From NCBI GenBank assembly GCA_019425105.1, contig JAHYYD010000111.1, forward strand, positions 1 through 6,968: a stretch of DNA of 6,968 bases, given 5' to 3'. Position 1 is the stretch's first letter. Each line of letters begins with the position of its first letter. This stretch comes from Actinomycetota bacterium. GTDB taxonomy: Bacteria; Actinomycetota; Actinomycetes; Actinomycetales; Actinomycetaceae. Positions 1 through 5,843 of this stretch are shown here, one piece after another. The position numbers were made by a program, and so were the translations under genes. The notes beneath the pieces are model-generated. The model did not search any database and was not told the DNA's origin. It saw only the letters and a program-made list of their open reading frames with translations.

Positions 1-833
1 CCCTGCCCGCCGACTTTCCGACGTCGGCGGGCCAGGTCTTGGTCGCGCTCGACATCGACGGCACGATCCTGACCCCCGCGGGGGCGACGCCGCGTGTGCT
101 CGAGGGGATCCACGGCCTCGCCGCCGCAGGCGCCCACGTGCTCATCGCGTCGGGGCGTGCGCTCGAGGGCGTGATCCCGGTCCTGGGGGCCCTCGACTTC
201 ACGGACGGCTGGGCGCTGTGTAATAACGGTGCGACGCTCGTGCACGTGAGCGGCGGGCAGTGCGAGATTGTCGAGGAGCGCACCTTCGTTCCGGGGGCGT
301 GCCTGGAGGAGATCGCTTCGGCAGTGCCCGGCGCTGTGTTCGCGTCGATGCCGCACCCCAACATCCTGCTCTCCGCACCCTTCCCGAACGACGAGATCGA
401 GGGCAGCGATCACCGCATCGTGTCGATGGAGGAGCTCGCCTCCACGCCGACCCCGAAGATCGTCGTGCGCGCCGCCGACATGGATCGCGAGGAGTTCGAC
501 CGGATCCTGTCCTCCCTGGAGGTGTCGCGCACGCACGAGGTGTTCGTCGGCTGGACGTCCTGGGCGGACATTGAGCCGCTCGGCGTGACCAAGGCGACCG
601 GGCTGGAGTCGCTGCGGGCGCGCCTGGGCGTTCCCGCGGCCGGGACCGTCGCTGTCGGGGATGGCACCAACGACATCGCGATGATCGAATGGGCGGCGTT
701 CGGCGTCGCCATGGGCGGTGCCTCCGACGAGGTGCGCGCCCACGCCAATCACGTGACGGCCGCCGTCGAAAACGACGGTGCGGCCGCCGTCATGCACGCG
801 ATCATGCGCCGCTGCGAGGTCGCTGGCCGCTGA
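1..833 (+). CDS. HAD-superfamily hydrolase, Cof type (5' end outside the window)
   Basis: Predicted cytoplasmic sugar-phosphate or nucleotide phosphatase of the Cof-type (C2-cap) HAD family; the substrate cannot be told. Numbering from the TTG at 39, motif I is LDIDGT with catalytic Asp5 and Asp7, motif II is the Ser-Gly-Arg at 38-40, motif III is Lys185 in GVTK, and motif IV is GDGTNDIAMI at 207-216, which binds Mg. The C2 cap lies between motifs II and III. All catalytic residues are present, so the enzyme should be active. The frame stays open from base 3 to the left edge, and the DIDGT motif would begin almost at the first residue if TTG39 were used. The true start is therefore probably a few codons further left, beyond the window. 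The stop is TGA at 831-833. The last 31 codons are mirrored by a degraded copy near 1884-1976. The family call is secure; the start is not visible. Confidence 0.9.
   Translation, partial: LPADFPTSAGQVLVALDIDGTILTPAGATPRVLEGIHGLAAAGAHVLIASGRALEGVIPVLGALDFTDGWALCNNGATLVHVSGGQCEIVEERTFVPGACLEEIASAVPGAVFASMPHPNILLSAPFPNDEIEGSDHRIVSMEELASTPTPKIVVRAADMDREEFDRILSSLEVSRTHEVFVGWTSWADIEPLGVTKATGLESLRARLGVPAAGTVAVGDGTNDIAMIEWAAFGVAMGGASDEVRAHANHVTAAVENDGAAAVMHAIMRRCEVAGR
786..816 (+). repeat. Direct repeat copy 1 (inside HAD 3' end)
   Basis: These 31 bases, starting GCCGTCATGC, recur exactly at 1929-1959. Here they encode residues AVMHAIMRRC near the C-terminus of the intact HAD hydrolase. Weaker similarity extends on both sides, giving 74 of 93 identical bases for 741-833 against 1884-1976 with no gap. 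Confidence 0.9.
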
Positions 834-861
834 GCGGTGTGCGCGCGGCTGCGGGGCCGCG

Positions 862-888
862 TTGGGAGGGGCTGCACCCTGTTACCCT
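862..888 (+). promoter_or_regulatory. Possible promoter of the exported-protein gene
   Basis: A TTGGGA hexamer at 862-867 and a TACCCT hexamer at 883-888 resemble -35 and -10 boxes, with a rather short 15-base spacer. They precede the GTG at 924 by a sensible leader length. A GC-only hairpin (844-849 pairing with 856-861) lies just upstream but lacks a T-tract. The match is weak and transcription could instead run through from the HAD gene. Confidence 0.3.
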
Positions 889-908
889 AGTGCCAAGGAA
901 TCCCCATT

Positions 909-916
909 GGAGGAGA
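909..916 (+). promoter_or_regulatory. Strong ribosome binding site for the GTG start at 924
   Basis: GGAGGAGA sits 7 bases before the GTG at 924. This favours that GTG over the in-frame ATG at 963 and gives the exported protein its basic N-terminal region. Confidence 0.75.
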
Positions 917-923
917 TGGTGTC

Positions 924-1847
924 GTGGTCGCGCTAACACGCGTGAAACGAGGTCGGGGTGGTATGCGGCTGGTCGCGAGCGTGGCTGCGACGGCGATGTG
1001 CGCGCTGGGAGTGGCCGCACCCGCGCAGGGACTTTCACGGAGTGAACCCGTGCCGGTTCCGACCGATCCGGTCAGCGCAGGTCCTGTCTCCGGTATGCTC
1101 CCGAATTATGATCTGACGATTGACATCGACGTGATGTACGCGTGGAGTCCAGAATCGGGGTTCGGTGGCCGTGGTCACGAGTTCGTCTTGAGGGTGAAGC
1201 TTTTCGATGCTGCCGAAAAGCGCAAGTTATCGAGGAGCGACTGCCAGGAGGTCGTTAATGCTTTCTGGACGGGATCAGGCGAGGGCTATCGCCCCGAAGT
1301 TGATGATCAGTACGGTAGCTGCACTCTGCAGGCCTTCTACTCGGGTGAGGCGGCACACGGCCTCTATGCGCTTGACGCTGAGGGGAATCTTAGCATTCGC
1401 GTACCAGTGGACATCGCGAATAACATGGCGGGATCTTTCAAGAGGGCGCATATCAGATACGTGAATGTGATCGTTCCTTTCGACGTGGACCCCCAATGCA
1501 AAGGGAACACAGACCTGAGACGATCGGGTATGACTGGATCACCTGATACTCTGTGCGACTGGAAGCTGGTTGATGACAAGGCGACTCACATCAGCGGTGA
1601 TCCCCTGATGGTGTTGAAGATCGACCAGAGCCTCGCCGATGAAGCGCAGCTGACAGTCGGCCCCTTCACGAATCTGACGCTGCCCGCACAGGTTGTCCCG
1701 GCATCCGCCGATGGCGCTGAAGGTTCGATTGGTTCGCGGGGGACGGTTCTCATCGCCGTCGGAAGCGCTGCCCTGGTGTTTGGTGCCGTTGTTGCCGGTG
1801 GTTTATGGCTGAGGCTGCGCCGCATGAGACCGAGTAAGCGCCCGTAG
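924..1847 (+). CDS. Exported, membrane-anchored hypothetical protein
   Basis: I do not recognise the family of this 307-residue protein. What can be seen is its topology. A basic N-terminus (TRVKRGRGGMR) and a hydrophobic stretch ending in AAPA-Q around residue 34 look like a Sec signal peptide. An extracellular domain spans roughly 36-270. A C-terminal membrane helix lies at about 274-296, followed by a short basic tail (RLRRMRPSKRP). The ectodomain has four cysteines (107, 133, 192, 211), which could form two disulfides. The overall shape matches a cell-wall sortase substrate, but no LPXTG motif precedes the helix; the nearest string is LPAQV at 253-257. It is therefore more likely a membrane-tethered surface protein. 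The middle of the gene is more AT-rich than the flanking HAD gene, and it lies between an intact and a broken HAD tail. Both facts suggest later acquisition. The start is supported by the strong ribosome binding site at 909-916. Confidence 0.8.
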   Translation: MVALTRVKRGRGGMRLVASVAATAMCALGVAAPAQGLSRSEPVPVPTDPVSAGPVSGMLPNYDLTIDIDVMYAWSPESGFGGRGHEFVLRVKLFDAAEKRKLSRSDCQEVVNAFWTGSGEGYRPEVDDQYGSCTLQAFYSGEAAHGLYALDAEGNLSIRVPVDIANNMAGSFKRAHIRYVNVIVPFDVDPQCKGNTDLRRSGMTGSPDTLCDWKLVDDKATHISGDPLMVLKIDQSLADEAQLTVGPFTNLTLPAQVVPASADGAEGSIGSRGTVLIAVGSAALVFGAVVAGGLWLRLRRMRPSKRP

Positions 1848-1863
1848 GACCACCCGCCTGCGT

Positions 1864-1976
1864 GATGGCAAGCCTCGTGCAGGCACGGCAATCACGTAAC
1901 AGTTGACGGTGACAACAAGGGTACTGTAGCCGTCATGCACGCGATCATGCGCCGCTGCGGGGTCGCGGTCCGATGA
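1864..1976 (+). pseudogene. Decayed C-terminal remnant of a second HAD hydrolase
   Basis: The last 30 codons before the TGA at 1974-1976 read HGNHVTVDGDNKG followed by TVAVMHAIMRRCGVAVR. The intact HAD gene ends HANHVTAAVENDG followed by AAAVMHAIMRRCEVAGR. The two align without gaps, with 74 of 93 bases identical. Upstream, bases 1864-1883 still resemble the HAD segment MGNAS..VQA, but with small deletions that break the frame, and nothing is recognisable further left. No start codon or catalytic motif remains, so this is a relic and not a gene. The DGDN text is closer to an ordinary HAD C-terminus than the intact copy's AVEN, so the remnant may come from a true paralogue and not from a recent copy. 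It ends one base before the stop codon of the convergent rloB gene. Confidence 0.8.
1929..1959 (+). repeat. Direct repeat copy 2 (in HAD remnant)
   Basis: Exact 31-base match to 786-816, starting 1,143 bases downstream of the first copy. The pair brackets the end of the HAD gene, the exported-protein gene and part of the remnant. It could be a homologous recombination substrate that would loop out the exported-protein gene. Confidence 0.9.
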
Positions 1977-1977
1977 G

Positions 1978-2562
1978 CTACTTCTCCTTCGGAGGAGATA
2001 CCAGCAGATCGATGAGCCACGGCATAGCAGAGGAAGGATTGGGTCCTTTTTCGTTGGGGGTAAGGCCTGGCCACGCTTTGCGTGCCCGTTCTATGGCTGC
2101 TTCGTAGTTGGCGTGGGGGAACCGGGTAGTGAGAGCCTTCTCATCCGTCACTTTGGCGCGGTGAGCAAGATTGACGCAACCCCGTGATTCGATGTACCCC
2201 GTTTGATTTTGTGTGTGCCAGAGGAGCCAGAGCTCGAAGCAAGGGTTGGAGACGATGGTGTCAACTTCAGACGAATTTCTGCAACTAGTCAATACTTCAT
2301 CGAGTCGCTGGTGTTGGTCAACATCGACGATAAGGATTGCATGGTCGAAATCGTCTTTTCGCAGTGCTTTATTGCATTCCTTGAGTACTCGTGACGGTTC
2401 TCCGCCGATGGCGTGGATTTTGATTGTCGCGTGCTTAGGGCGAATCTGTTGGTATAGAAGCTCCAGGTACTGCCGTTCGGTGACGAGACCTTCGGTAAAT
2501 ACTGCGTAGCGGATCTTCACATTCTTAGGATTACGTGTTTTGCGTGTACTGGGCCGTCCCAT
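1978..2562 (-). CDS. rloB: RloB-family protein (AbiLii-type), second gene of an abortive-infection pair
   Basis: This 194-residue protein has the conserved layout of the RloB family. After a basic N-terminus, FTEGLVTERQYL (22-33) carries a Toprim-like Glu24. It is followed by GGEPSRVL (53-60), ILIVDVDQH (76-84) with Asp80 and Asp82, SNPCFELWLLWH (105-116), and NPSSAMPWLIDLL near the C-terminus (175-187). The family includes AbiLii of the lactococcal AbiL phage abortive-infection system and RloB proteins encoded within restriction loci. By analogy with Toprim effectors such as AriB of PARIS, it is inferred to be a nuclease-type effector controlled by the partner ATPase; this is not shown for this family. 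It begins 6 bases after the ATPase stop, with GGTGAG overlapping that stop as a weak ribosome binding site, so translation is probably coupled. Length is normal and all motifs are intact. No hsd restriction genes are nearby, so it is a stand-alone pair. Confidence 0.85.
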   Translation of the reverse strand: MGRPSTRKTRNPKNVKIRYAVFTEGLVTERQYLELLYQQIRPKHATIKIHAIGGEPSRVLKECNKALRKDDFDHAILIVDVDQHQRLDEVLTSCRNSSEVDTIVSNPCFELWLLWHTQNQTGYIESRGCVNLAHRAKVTDEKALTTRFPHANYEAAIERARKAWPGLTPNEKGPNPSSAMPWLIDLLVSPPKEK

Positions 2563-2568
2563 GAGGTC

Positions 2569-3873
2569 TCACCGTATTTCCTCGGTGTTTCTGTTCAGCA
2601 GGTTGTGAATCAGGGAGGGTGCGGTGTAGGGCACGCCTCCGAACTGCCCCTCCAGGTATTGCTTGACGATATTGCTGCCCTTCTGGAGTGTGAAGTCATC
2701 AAGGTTAAAGAGCTCGCTTGCTCCGTTGCTGCCCTTCTCAACGAACCACACTTGCTCGCGCTTGGCTCTGCTGCCACGGCCCGCATCGAGCAGGGTCATA
2801 TCGTGGCTGGTGAAGATGAGCTGTGCGCCTGTTGTGTTCACCTCAGGGTCATCGAACCAGTCGATGATGAGACGGGAAAGTTGAGGATGAAGGCTTGAGC
2901 CAAGTTCGTCAACAACAAGTACACAGCCTTTTCGTAGGGCATGAACGACAGCTGTCCCGAGTGCGAGCCATGCCATGGTGCCGGTTGATTCATCGGAGCT
3001 TCTGAGTCTTCCGCTGCTTTCTCCGTGCCGAAATAGGAGGTTGCGTGCAATGTAGTTGCTGATCTCTTCTGCTTCGTCTGACGAGCTATCACTAGCCTGT
3101 TCCTGACTGTCGTCGGAGGCAGGCGCCAGCATCTGGGCAACTAGCTGGGCAAACCGCGGGGGAATCGCGCGTTCCTCCACCTTGACATGCGTGATGCCTG
3201 TGTCTGCTATTTGCGCGAGGGTAACGAGTGCGCTGAGGTTTAATCTCTGTTCCTTCAGCTGTCGAGCGATGCGATCAATGCGTGCGTTAACTTCCCCGTC
3301 TCCGACGTGATAAAGGTCGAATCCACGCATGAGAGCTTCCCAGATTGGCGTAACTGATGCATGGTTGAATTGGGCGGCGCGGGAGAGTGCGAGTTCACGT
3401 CTCGCGACTCGAGTGATCCCCTTCAGGCCCTTCACACGCCCGTCAGTAATGCGGGAATACACTTCTTTCCATCGAGTACTCACGACATGCAGTGACTCTT
3501 CGGTGATGCCGTCACTGTCCGTCGCAAAGCGATAGTCGTACCGTTGTCCGTCGACAATAAATTCGAGTTCAAATGCGGCGTGAGCTGAAAGCTCTTCTGG
3601 TTTGAGTGCAAACGGAGCTCGAGGGAACTGTGGCTCATCGAGCCATGATGTTGCCGAGGATCCGATGGCTCCAAGCATGTAATGGAGGGCATCGAGAACG
3701 TTAGTCTTGCCTGAAGCGTTCGCCCCGTAGATCCCGTCAACGTGGTGGATGTGATTAGCCCAAGTAGTGCCCTTGGAGGGGCGAAGTGTCTTGAGTGTGG
3801 GCCGTGTCAGGTCGAGGGTTGCCTCATCGCGGAAGGACCGGTGGTTCTCAAACGTGAATCGTAGGAGATGCAT
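2569..3873 (-). CDS. AAA_15/OLD-like ATPase (RloA/AbiLi-type), first gene of the defence pair
   Basis: This 434-residue ABC/SMC-like ATPase acts in the cytoplasm. The N-terminus (LLRFTFENHRSFRDEATLDL) is the typical AAA_15 opening strand. Walker A is GANASGKT at 50-57. An ABC-signature-like segment SSDESTGT lies at 292-299, Walker B is VLVVDELGSSLHP at 318-330 with Asp322 and Glu323, and the switch histidine is in FTSHD at 354-358. An acidic serine-rich linker (about 253-270) precedes the second half of the ATPase. There is no fused Toprim domain, unlike OLD or GajA proteins, which fits a split system with the effector supplied by RloB. The expected role is phage sensing and control of RloB, as AbiLi is thought to act in AbiL and AriA in PARIS. 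The gene is more AT-rich than its neighbours. No Shine-Dalgarno sequence precedes the ATG, and a -10 box lies 6 bases upstream, so the mRNA may be leaderless. The family is secure; the exact role is inferred. Confidence 0.88.
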   Translation of the reverse strand: MHLLRFTFENHRSFRDEATLDLTRPTLKTLRPSKGTTWANHIHHVDGIYGANASGKTNVLDALHYMLGAIGSSATSWLDEPQFPRAPFALKPEELSAHAAFELEFIVDGQRYDYRFATDSDGITEESLHVVSTRWKEVYSRITDGRVKGLKGITRVARRELALSRAAQFNHASVTPIWEALMRGFDLYHVGDGEVNARIDRIARQLKEQRLNLSALVTLAQIADTGITHVKVEERAIPPRFAQLVAQMLAPASDDSQEQASDSSSDEAEEISNYIARNLLFRHGESSGRLRSSDESTGTMAWLALGTAVVHALRKGCVLVVDELGSSLHPQLSRLIIDWFDDPEVNTTGAQLIFTSHDMTLLDAGRGSRAKREQVWFVEKGSNGASELFNLDDFTLQKGSNIVKQYLEGQFGGVPYTAPSLIHNLLNRNTEEIR

Positions 3874-3879
3874 AAGGAT

Positions 3880-3909
3880 ATGCTACATGATCGATCCCAA
3901 TTCGATAAA
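3880..3909 (-). promoter_or_regulatory. Probable promoter of the defence operon, apparently leaderless
   Basis: On the minus strand, TAGCAT (3880-3885) matches the actinobacterial -10 pattern TANNNT and ends 6 bases before the ATG at 3873. Eighteen bases upstream, TTTATC (3904-3909) is a possible -35. This spacing would put the transcription start at or next to the A of the ATG. The absence of any purine-rich ribosome binding site before this ATG agrees with that. Confidence 0.5.
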
Positions 3910-3919
3910 ATTTATCGAA
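3901..3919. promoter_or_regulatory. Perfect 19-base AT-rich palindrome, candidate operator of the defence operon
   Basis: TTCGATAAAATTTATCGAA consists of two exact 9-base inverted arms around a single A. It lies in the 63-base gap between the defence operon and the 3' end of the hydrolase gene, covering the proposed -35 box. A stem with a one-base loop cannot fold well as a terminator hairpin, and the symmetry suits a dimeric DNA-binding protein. No regulator gene sits next to it, so the binding protein would be encoded elsewhere or be one of the neighbours. An additional GATCGATC palindrome at 3889-3896 lies in the spacer. Confidence 0.6.
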
Positions 3920-3936
3920 AATGAAGCGCTCGCGCT

Positions 3937-5115
3937 CTAACTGAATTGATGCAGTGATTTCATTGGTGCTTGCAGCCAGCCACCCATCATCGCGAAGGCG
4001 CGGTCAAGGTCTCCGATTTGGCAGTGCTGCGCCATATCCGGGTCCTGCGCGCGACGGAACGTGCGCACGTCCAGGGACTCCGCGTTCCGCAACGCTCTGC
4101 GCACGTCGCCCAGGCGCTCGAAGGGCACGTACTGGTCCGCGTCCCCGGCCAGGACTAGGCACGGCTGGGTGATGCGCCCCTCGAGGGGTTCCATCGTGTA
4201 GTCGCCGAACGCTCGCAATACCTGGCTGGGCCGGTGTAGTCCCGTCAGGTGCGAGGCCTGCTGCAGTTTCCATGACAGGTCCGCGTTGAATCTCGGCGCA
4301 ATGCGCATCGCGGCATCGATAAGCCATGCGGGCCTCGGGTTCCCCACGATCGCGTCCGCGATGGGGCGCAGGGCACGAGGCAGTGGCATCGTCAGGCCGT
4401 CCAGGAGCCGGTACATCATGTCGAAGGCGATGACGTGGCTGATGCGCGGGCAGTGGGCGGCCGCGCGCATGACGAGGTAGCCACCGAAAGACACACCGAG
4501 CGCCGCCGCGCTCTCGATGCCGAAGTAGTCCATCACCGCGTTCGTCGGACGCTCCCACTGCGGCTCGAGCGGCATGCCCGCCAGCACCGTGTGTCCCTGG
4601 CCCGGCCCATCGAAGGTGATGATGTCGAATGGGCGGGTGGGGAAGTGCGTCGCAAAGTCGATGATCTCCTCCGCGTATCCGTCGAAGCCGTTCATCATGA
4701 AGAGCGTGGTCGGGGTGCCCGCGGGAGCCTGCGCGCGGTCCGTCGGCTCGGCCTCCCAACGCATCGCGGTGAGCTCCCCGTCACGATAGGGCACTGCGTG
4801 ACGGGTGAGGGCGATGCCTCGGTGGGCCTCGTCGAAGGAGGCCGACATGGCGTCGATGAAGCGCCGCTTGCGTGGGTCATCCGCACCAACGTAGAAGGCC
4901 GCGAGCTCGTAGAGGCGCCACGCGGCACGCGCGTCGCCCTCGGATGAGAAGCGCTCGGCGAGGCGCCATGCGAGCTCCGTGATCTGGTCCGTTGTCCGCA
5001 GGCGGGGGAGTGTGGTCGACGCGATTGTCTCCATGCCTGATCGGTCGAGGATTGGTGCGAAGGTCCGGTTGAGCTGCAGGTCGAATTGGCGATTGCCGGT
5101 GTACTCGGTGAACAT
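3937..5115 (-). CDS. Alpha/beta hydrolase with N-terminal helical extension
   Basis: Predicted cytoplasmic serine hydrolase of 392 residues. An N-terminal helical region (about 1-105) precedes the alpha/beta fold. NGFDG (142-146) forms the oxyanion loop, FDGPGQG (168-174) is characteristic of the branch that includes 2,6-dihydropseudooxynicotine hydrolase and FrsA-like enzymes, and GVSFGG (207-212) holds nucleophile Ser209. GDADQYVP (324-331) holds the acid, probably Asp327, and AQHC (362-365) holds His364. The triad is complete; the substrate (an ester, or a C-C bond) cannot be told. I chose ATG at 5115 over the upstream in-frame TTG at 5163. The extra 16 residues look non-conserved, and a -10-like TATTGT at 5154-5159 falls inside them. 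It is divergent from the TetR-type gene, which most likely controls it. No signal peptide is visible. Confidence 0.85.
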   Translation of the reverse strand: MFTEYTGNRQFDLQLNRTFAPILDRSGMETIASTTLPRLRTTDQITELAWRLAERFSSEGDARAAWRLYELAAFYVGADDPRKRRFIDAMSASFDEAHRGIALTRHAVPYRDGELTAMRWEAEPTDRAQAPAGTPTTLFMMNGFDGYAEEIIDFATHFPTRPFDIITFDGPGQGHTVLAGMPLEPQWERPTNAVMDYFGIESAAALGVSFGGYLVMRAAAHCPRISHVIAFDMMYRLLDGLTMPLPRALRPIADAIVGNPRPAWLIDAAMRIAPRFNADLSWKLQQASHLTGLHRPSQVLRAFGDYTMEPLEGRITQPCLVLAGDADQYVPFERLGDVRRALRNAESLDVRTFRRAQDPDMAQHCQIGDLDRAFAMMGGWLQAPMKSLHQFS

Positions 5116-5153
5116 GACACGACCGTATCGCCTACTCCGATTGGGTGGACCGC

Positions 5154-5183
5154 ACAATAACAAACGGAGTGTTGGTTACCGAA
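5154..5183 (-). promoter_or_regulatory. Possible promoter of the hydrolase gene
   Basis: On the minus strand, TTCGGT (5178-5183) and TATTGT (5154-5159) are separated by 18 bases and resemble -35 and -10 boxes. Their position gives a leader of about 30 bases to the ATG at 5115. The -35 side touches the inverted repeat at 5182-5196, so a bound repressor could block it. Confidence 0.4.
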
Positions 5184-5196
5184 CGATGCGATCGTT
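5182..5196. promoter_or_regulatory. Inverted repeat, candidate TetR-family operator
   Basis: AACGAT-GCG-ATCGTT has two exact 6-base arms around a 3-base spacer. It lies midway in the divergent gap between the hydrolase and regulator genes. A TAGGAT -10-like box for the regulator gene follows at 5202-5207, and the hydrolase -35-like box abuts the other side. One bound dimer could repress both directions, the usual TetR arrangement. Assignment to this regulator is by position only. Confidence 0.55.
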
Positions 5197-5242
5197 ATGC
5201 GTAGGATAGGCCCATTGATAGTGGAAACTTGATCGGAGAGAC

Positions 5243-5842
5243 ATGTTCCTGCGTGGCGAGGATAAGCATGGGCGCGAGGCGGAGAAGAACCTGGACCTGC
5301 GCATCCGGAAGACGCGTCGGGCGATCCGCTCCGGCCTCGTCAAGGTATGCCAGGCCAAGCCCTACGCGCACGTGAGCGTCACCGACATCTGCGCCGCGTC
5401 GATGGTGTCGCGCACGACCTTCTACGACCACTACACCGACAAGGATGCGCTGCTCGCAGAGGTGGTGTCCTTCCTCCTCGACGAGATCACCCCGGCGCTC
5501 GAAGGCCTGTGGTTCGGCGAAGGACGCGACGCCCGCGCCGTCGCCCGCCACCTCGCCGACGTGTACGCGCGCAACGGTCGCGCCCTCAAGACTCTGCTGG
5601 CCATTCGAGTGGGCGGTGACGGCGACCTGCACGAGCAGCTTTATCGCACGTGCTGTTCGGTATTTACCGATTGGGCGCGCGGCCGCGTGGATGACGAGGT
5701 GCTGCCGCTCGCCGCCGACGTCTACGCCTCGGTGGTCCTCACCTTCATCGAGCGCAGCGCCGCGAAGCCCCTGACGGACAAGGAACTCGCCGCCATCGAC
5801 CGCGCCCGCGAGCTCTTCATCGAGGGTTTCGGCGCTCAGTAG
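5243..5842 (+). CDS. TetR/AcrR-family transcriptional regulator
   Basis: This 199-residue protein has the N-terminal TetR helix-turn-helix. Helix 1 lies around 18-38 (LRIRKTRRAIRSGLVKVCQ), followed by VSVTDICAASMVSRTTFYDHYTDKDALL at about 44-71, where the SRTTFYDHY recognition helix is textbook. The C-terminal half (about 80-199) is the helical ligand-binding and dimerisation domain; it is not conserved enough to name a ligand. GGAG at 5235-5238 lies only 4 bases from the ATG, a tight ribosome binding site. The gene is divergent from the alpha/beta hydrolase and probably represses it and itself through the repeat at 5182-5196. Its stop lies one base from the end of the convergent toxin gene, leaving no room for a terminator. 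Confidence 0.92.
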   Translation: MFLRGEDKHGREAEKNLDLRIRKTRRAIRSGLVKVCQAKPYAHVSVTDICAASMVSRTTFYDHYTDKDALLAEVVSFLLDEITPALEGLWFGEGRDARAVARHLADVYARNGRALKTLLAIRVGGDGDLHEQLYRTCCSVFTDWARGRVDDEVLPLAADVYASVVLTFIERSAAKPLTDKELAAIDRARELFIEGFGAQ

Positions 5843-5843
5843 G

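Noticed and set aside
844..861. GC-only hairpin after the HAD gene as an intrinsic terminator
   Set aside because: The 6-base stem CGCGGC/GCCGCG is real, but only TT follows, with no T-tract. Such hairpins are common by chance in GC-rich DNA.
786..1959. The 31-base repeats as attachment sites of an integrative element
   Set aside because: No integrase lies between or near them, the interval holds only one gene, and similarity continues as protein-coding homology beyond the core. A paralogue relic explains this better, so it is kept only as an alternative model.
1981..1997. CTTCTCC-TTC-GGAGGAG hairpin at the end of rloB
   Set aside because: It lies inside the coding frame for the intact C-terminus PPKEK and has no T-tract. 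It may be a by-product of the codons used.
3920..3936. AGCGCGAGCGCT hairpin after the hydrolase stop as a terminator
   Set aside because: The stem is only 4-5 bases with a tiny loop and the following T-run is interrupted (TCATTTT). It is possible but too weak to list.
4435..4947. 170-residue + strand open frame opposite the hydrolase
   Set aside because: Its Arg/Gly/Ala-rich composition is the usual antisense shadow of a GC-rich gene. The hydrolase on the other strand has a complete catalytic triad.
5116..5163. N-terminal 16-residue extension of the hydrolase from TTG 5163
   Set aside because: The start codon is weak, there is no ribosome binding site, and the segment contains the probable -10 box. 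ATG 5115 is preferred.
5195..5632. 145-residue - strand open frame opposite the TetR-type gene
   Set aside because: It is an antisense shadow: the + strand frame has a textbook helix-turn-helix, and this one has no motif.
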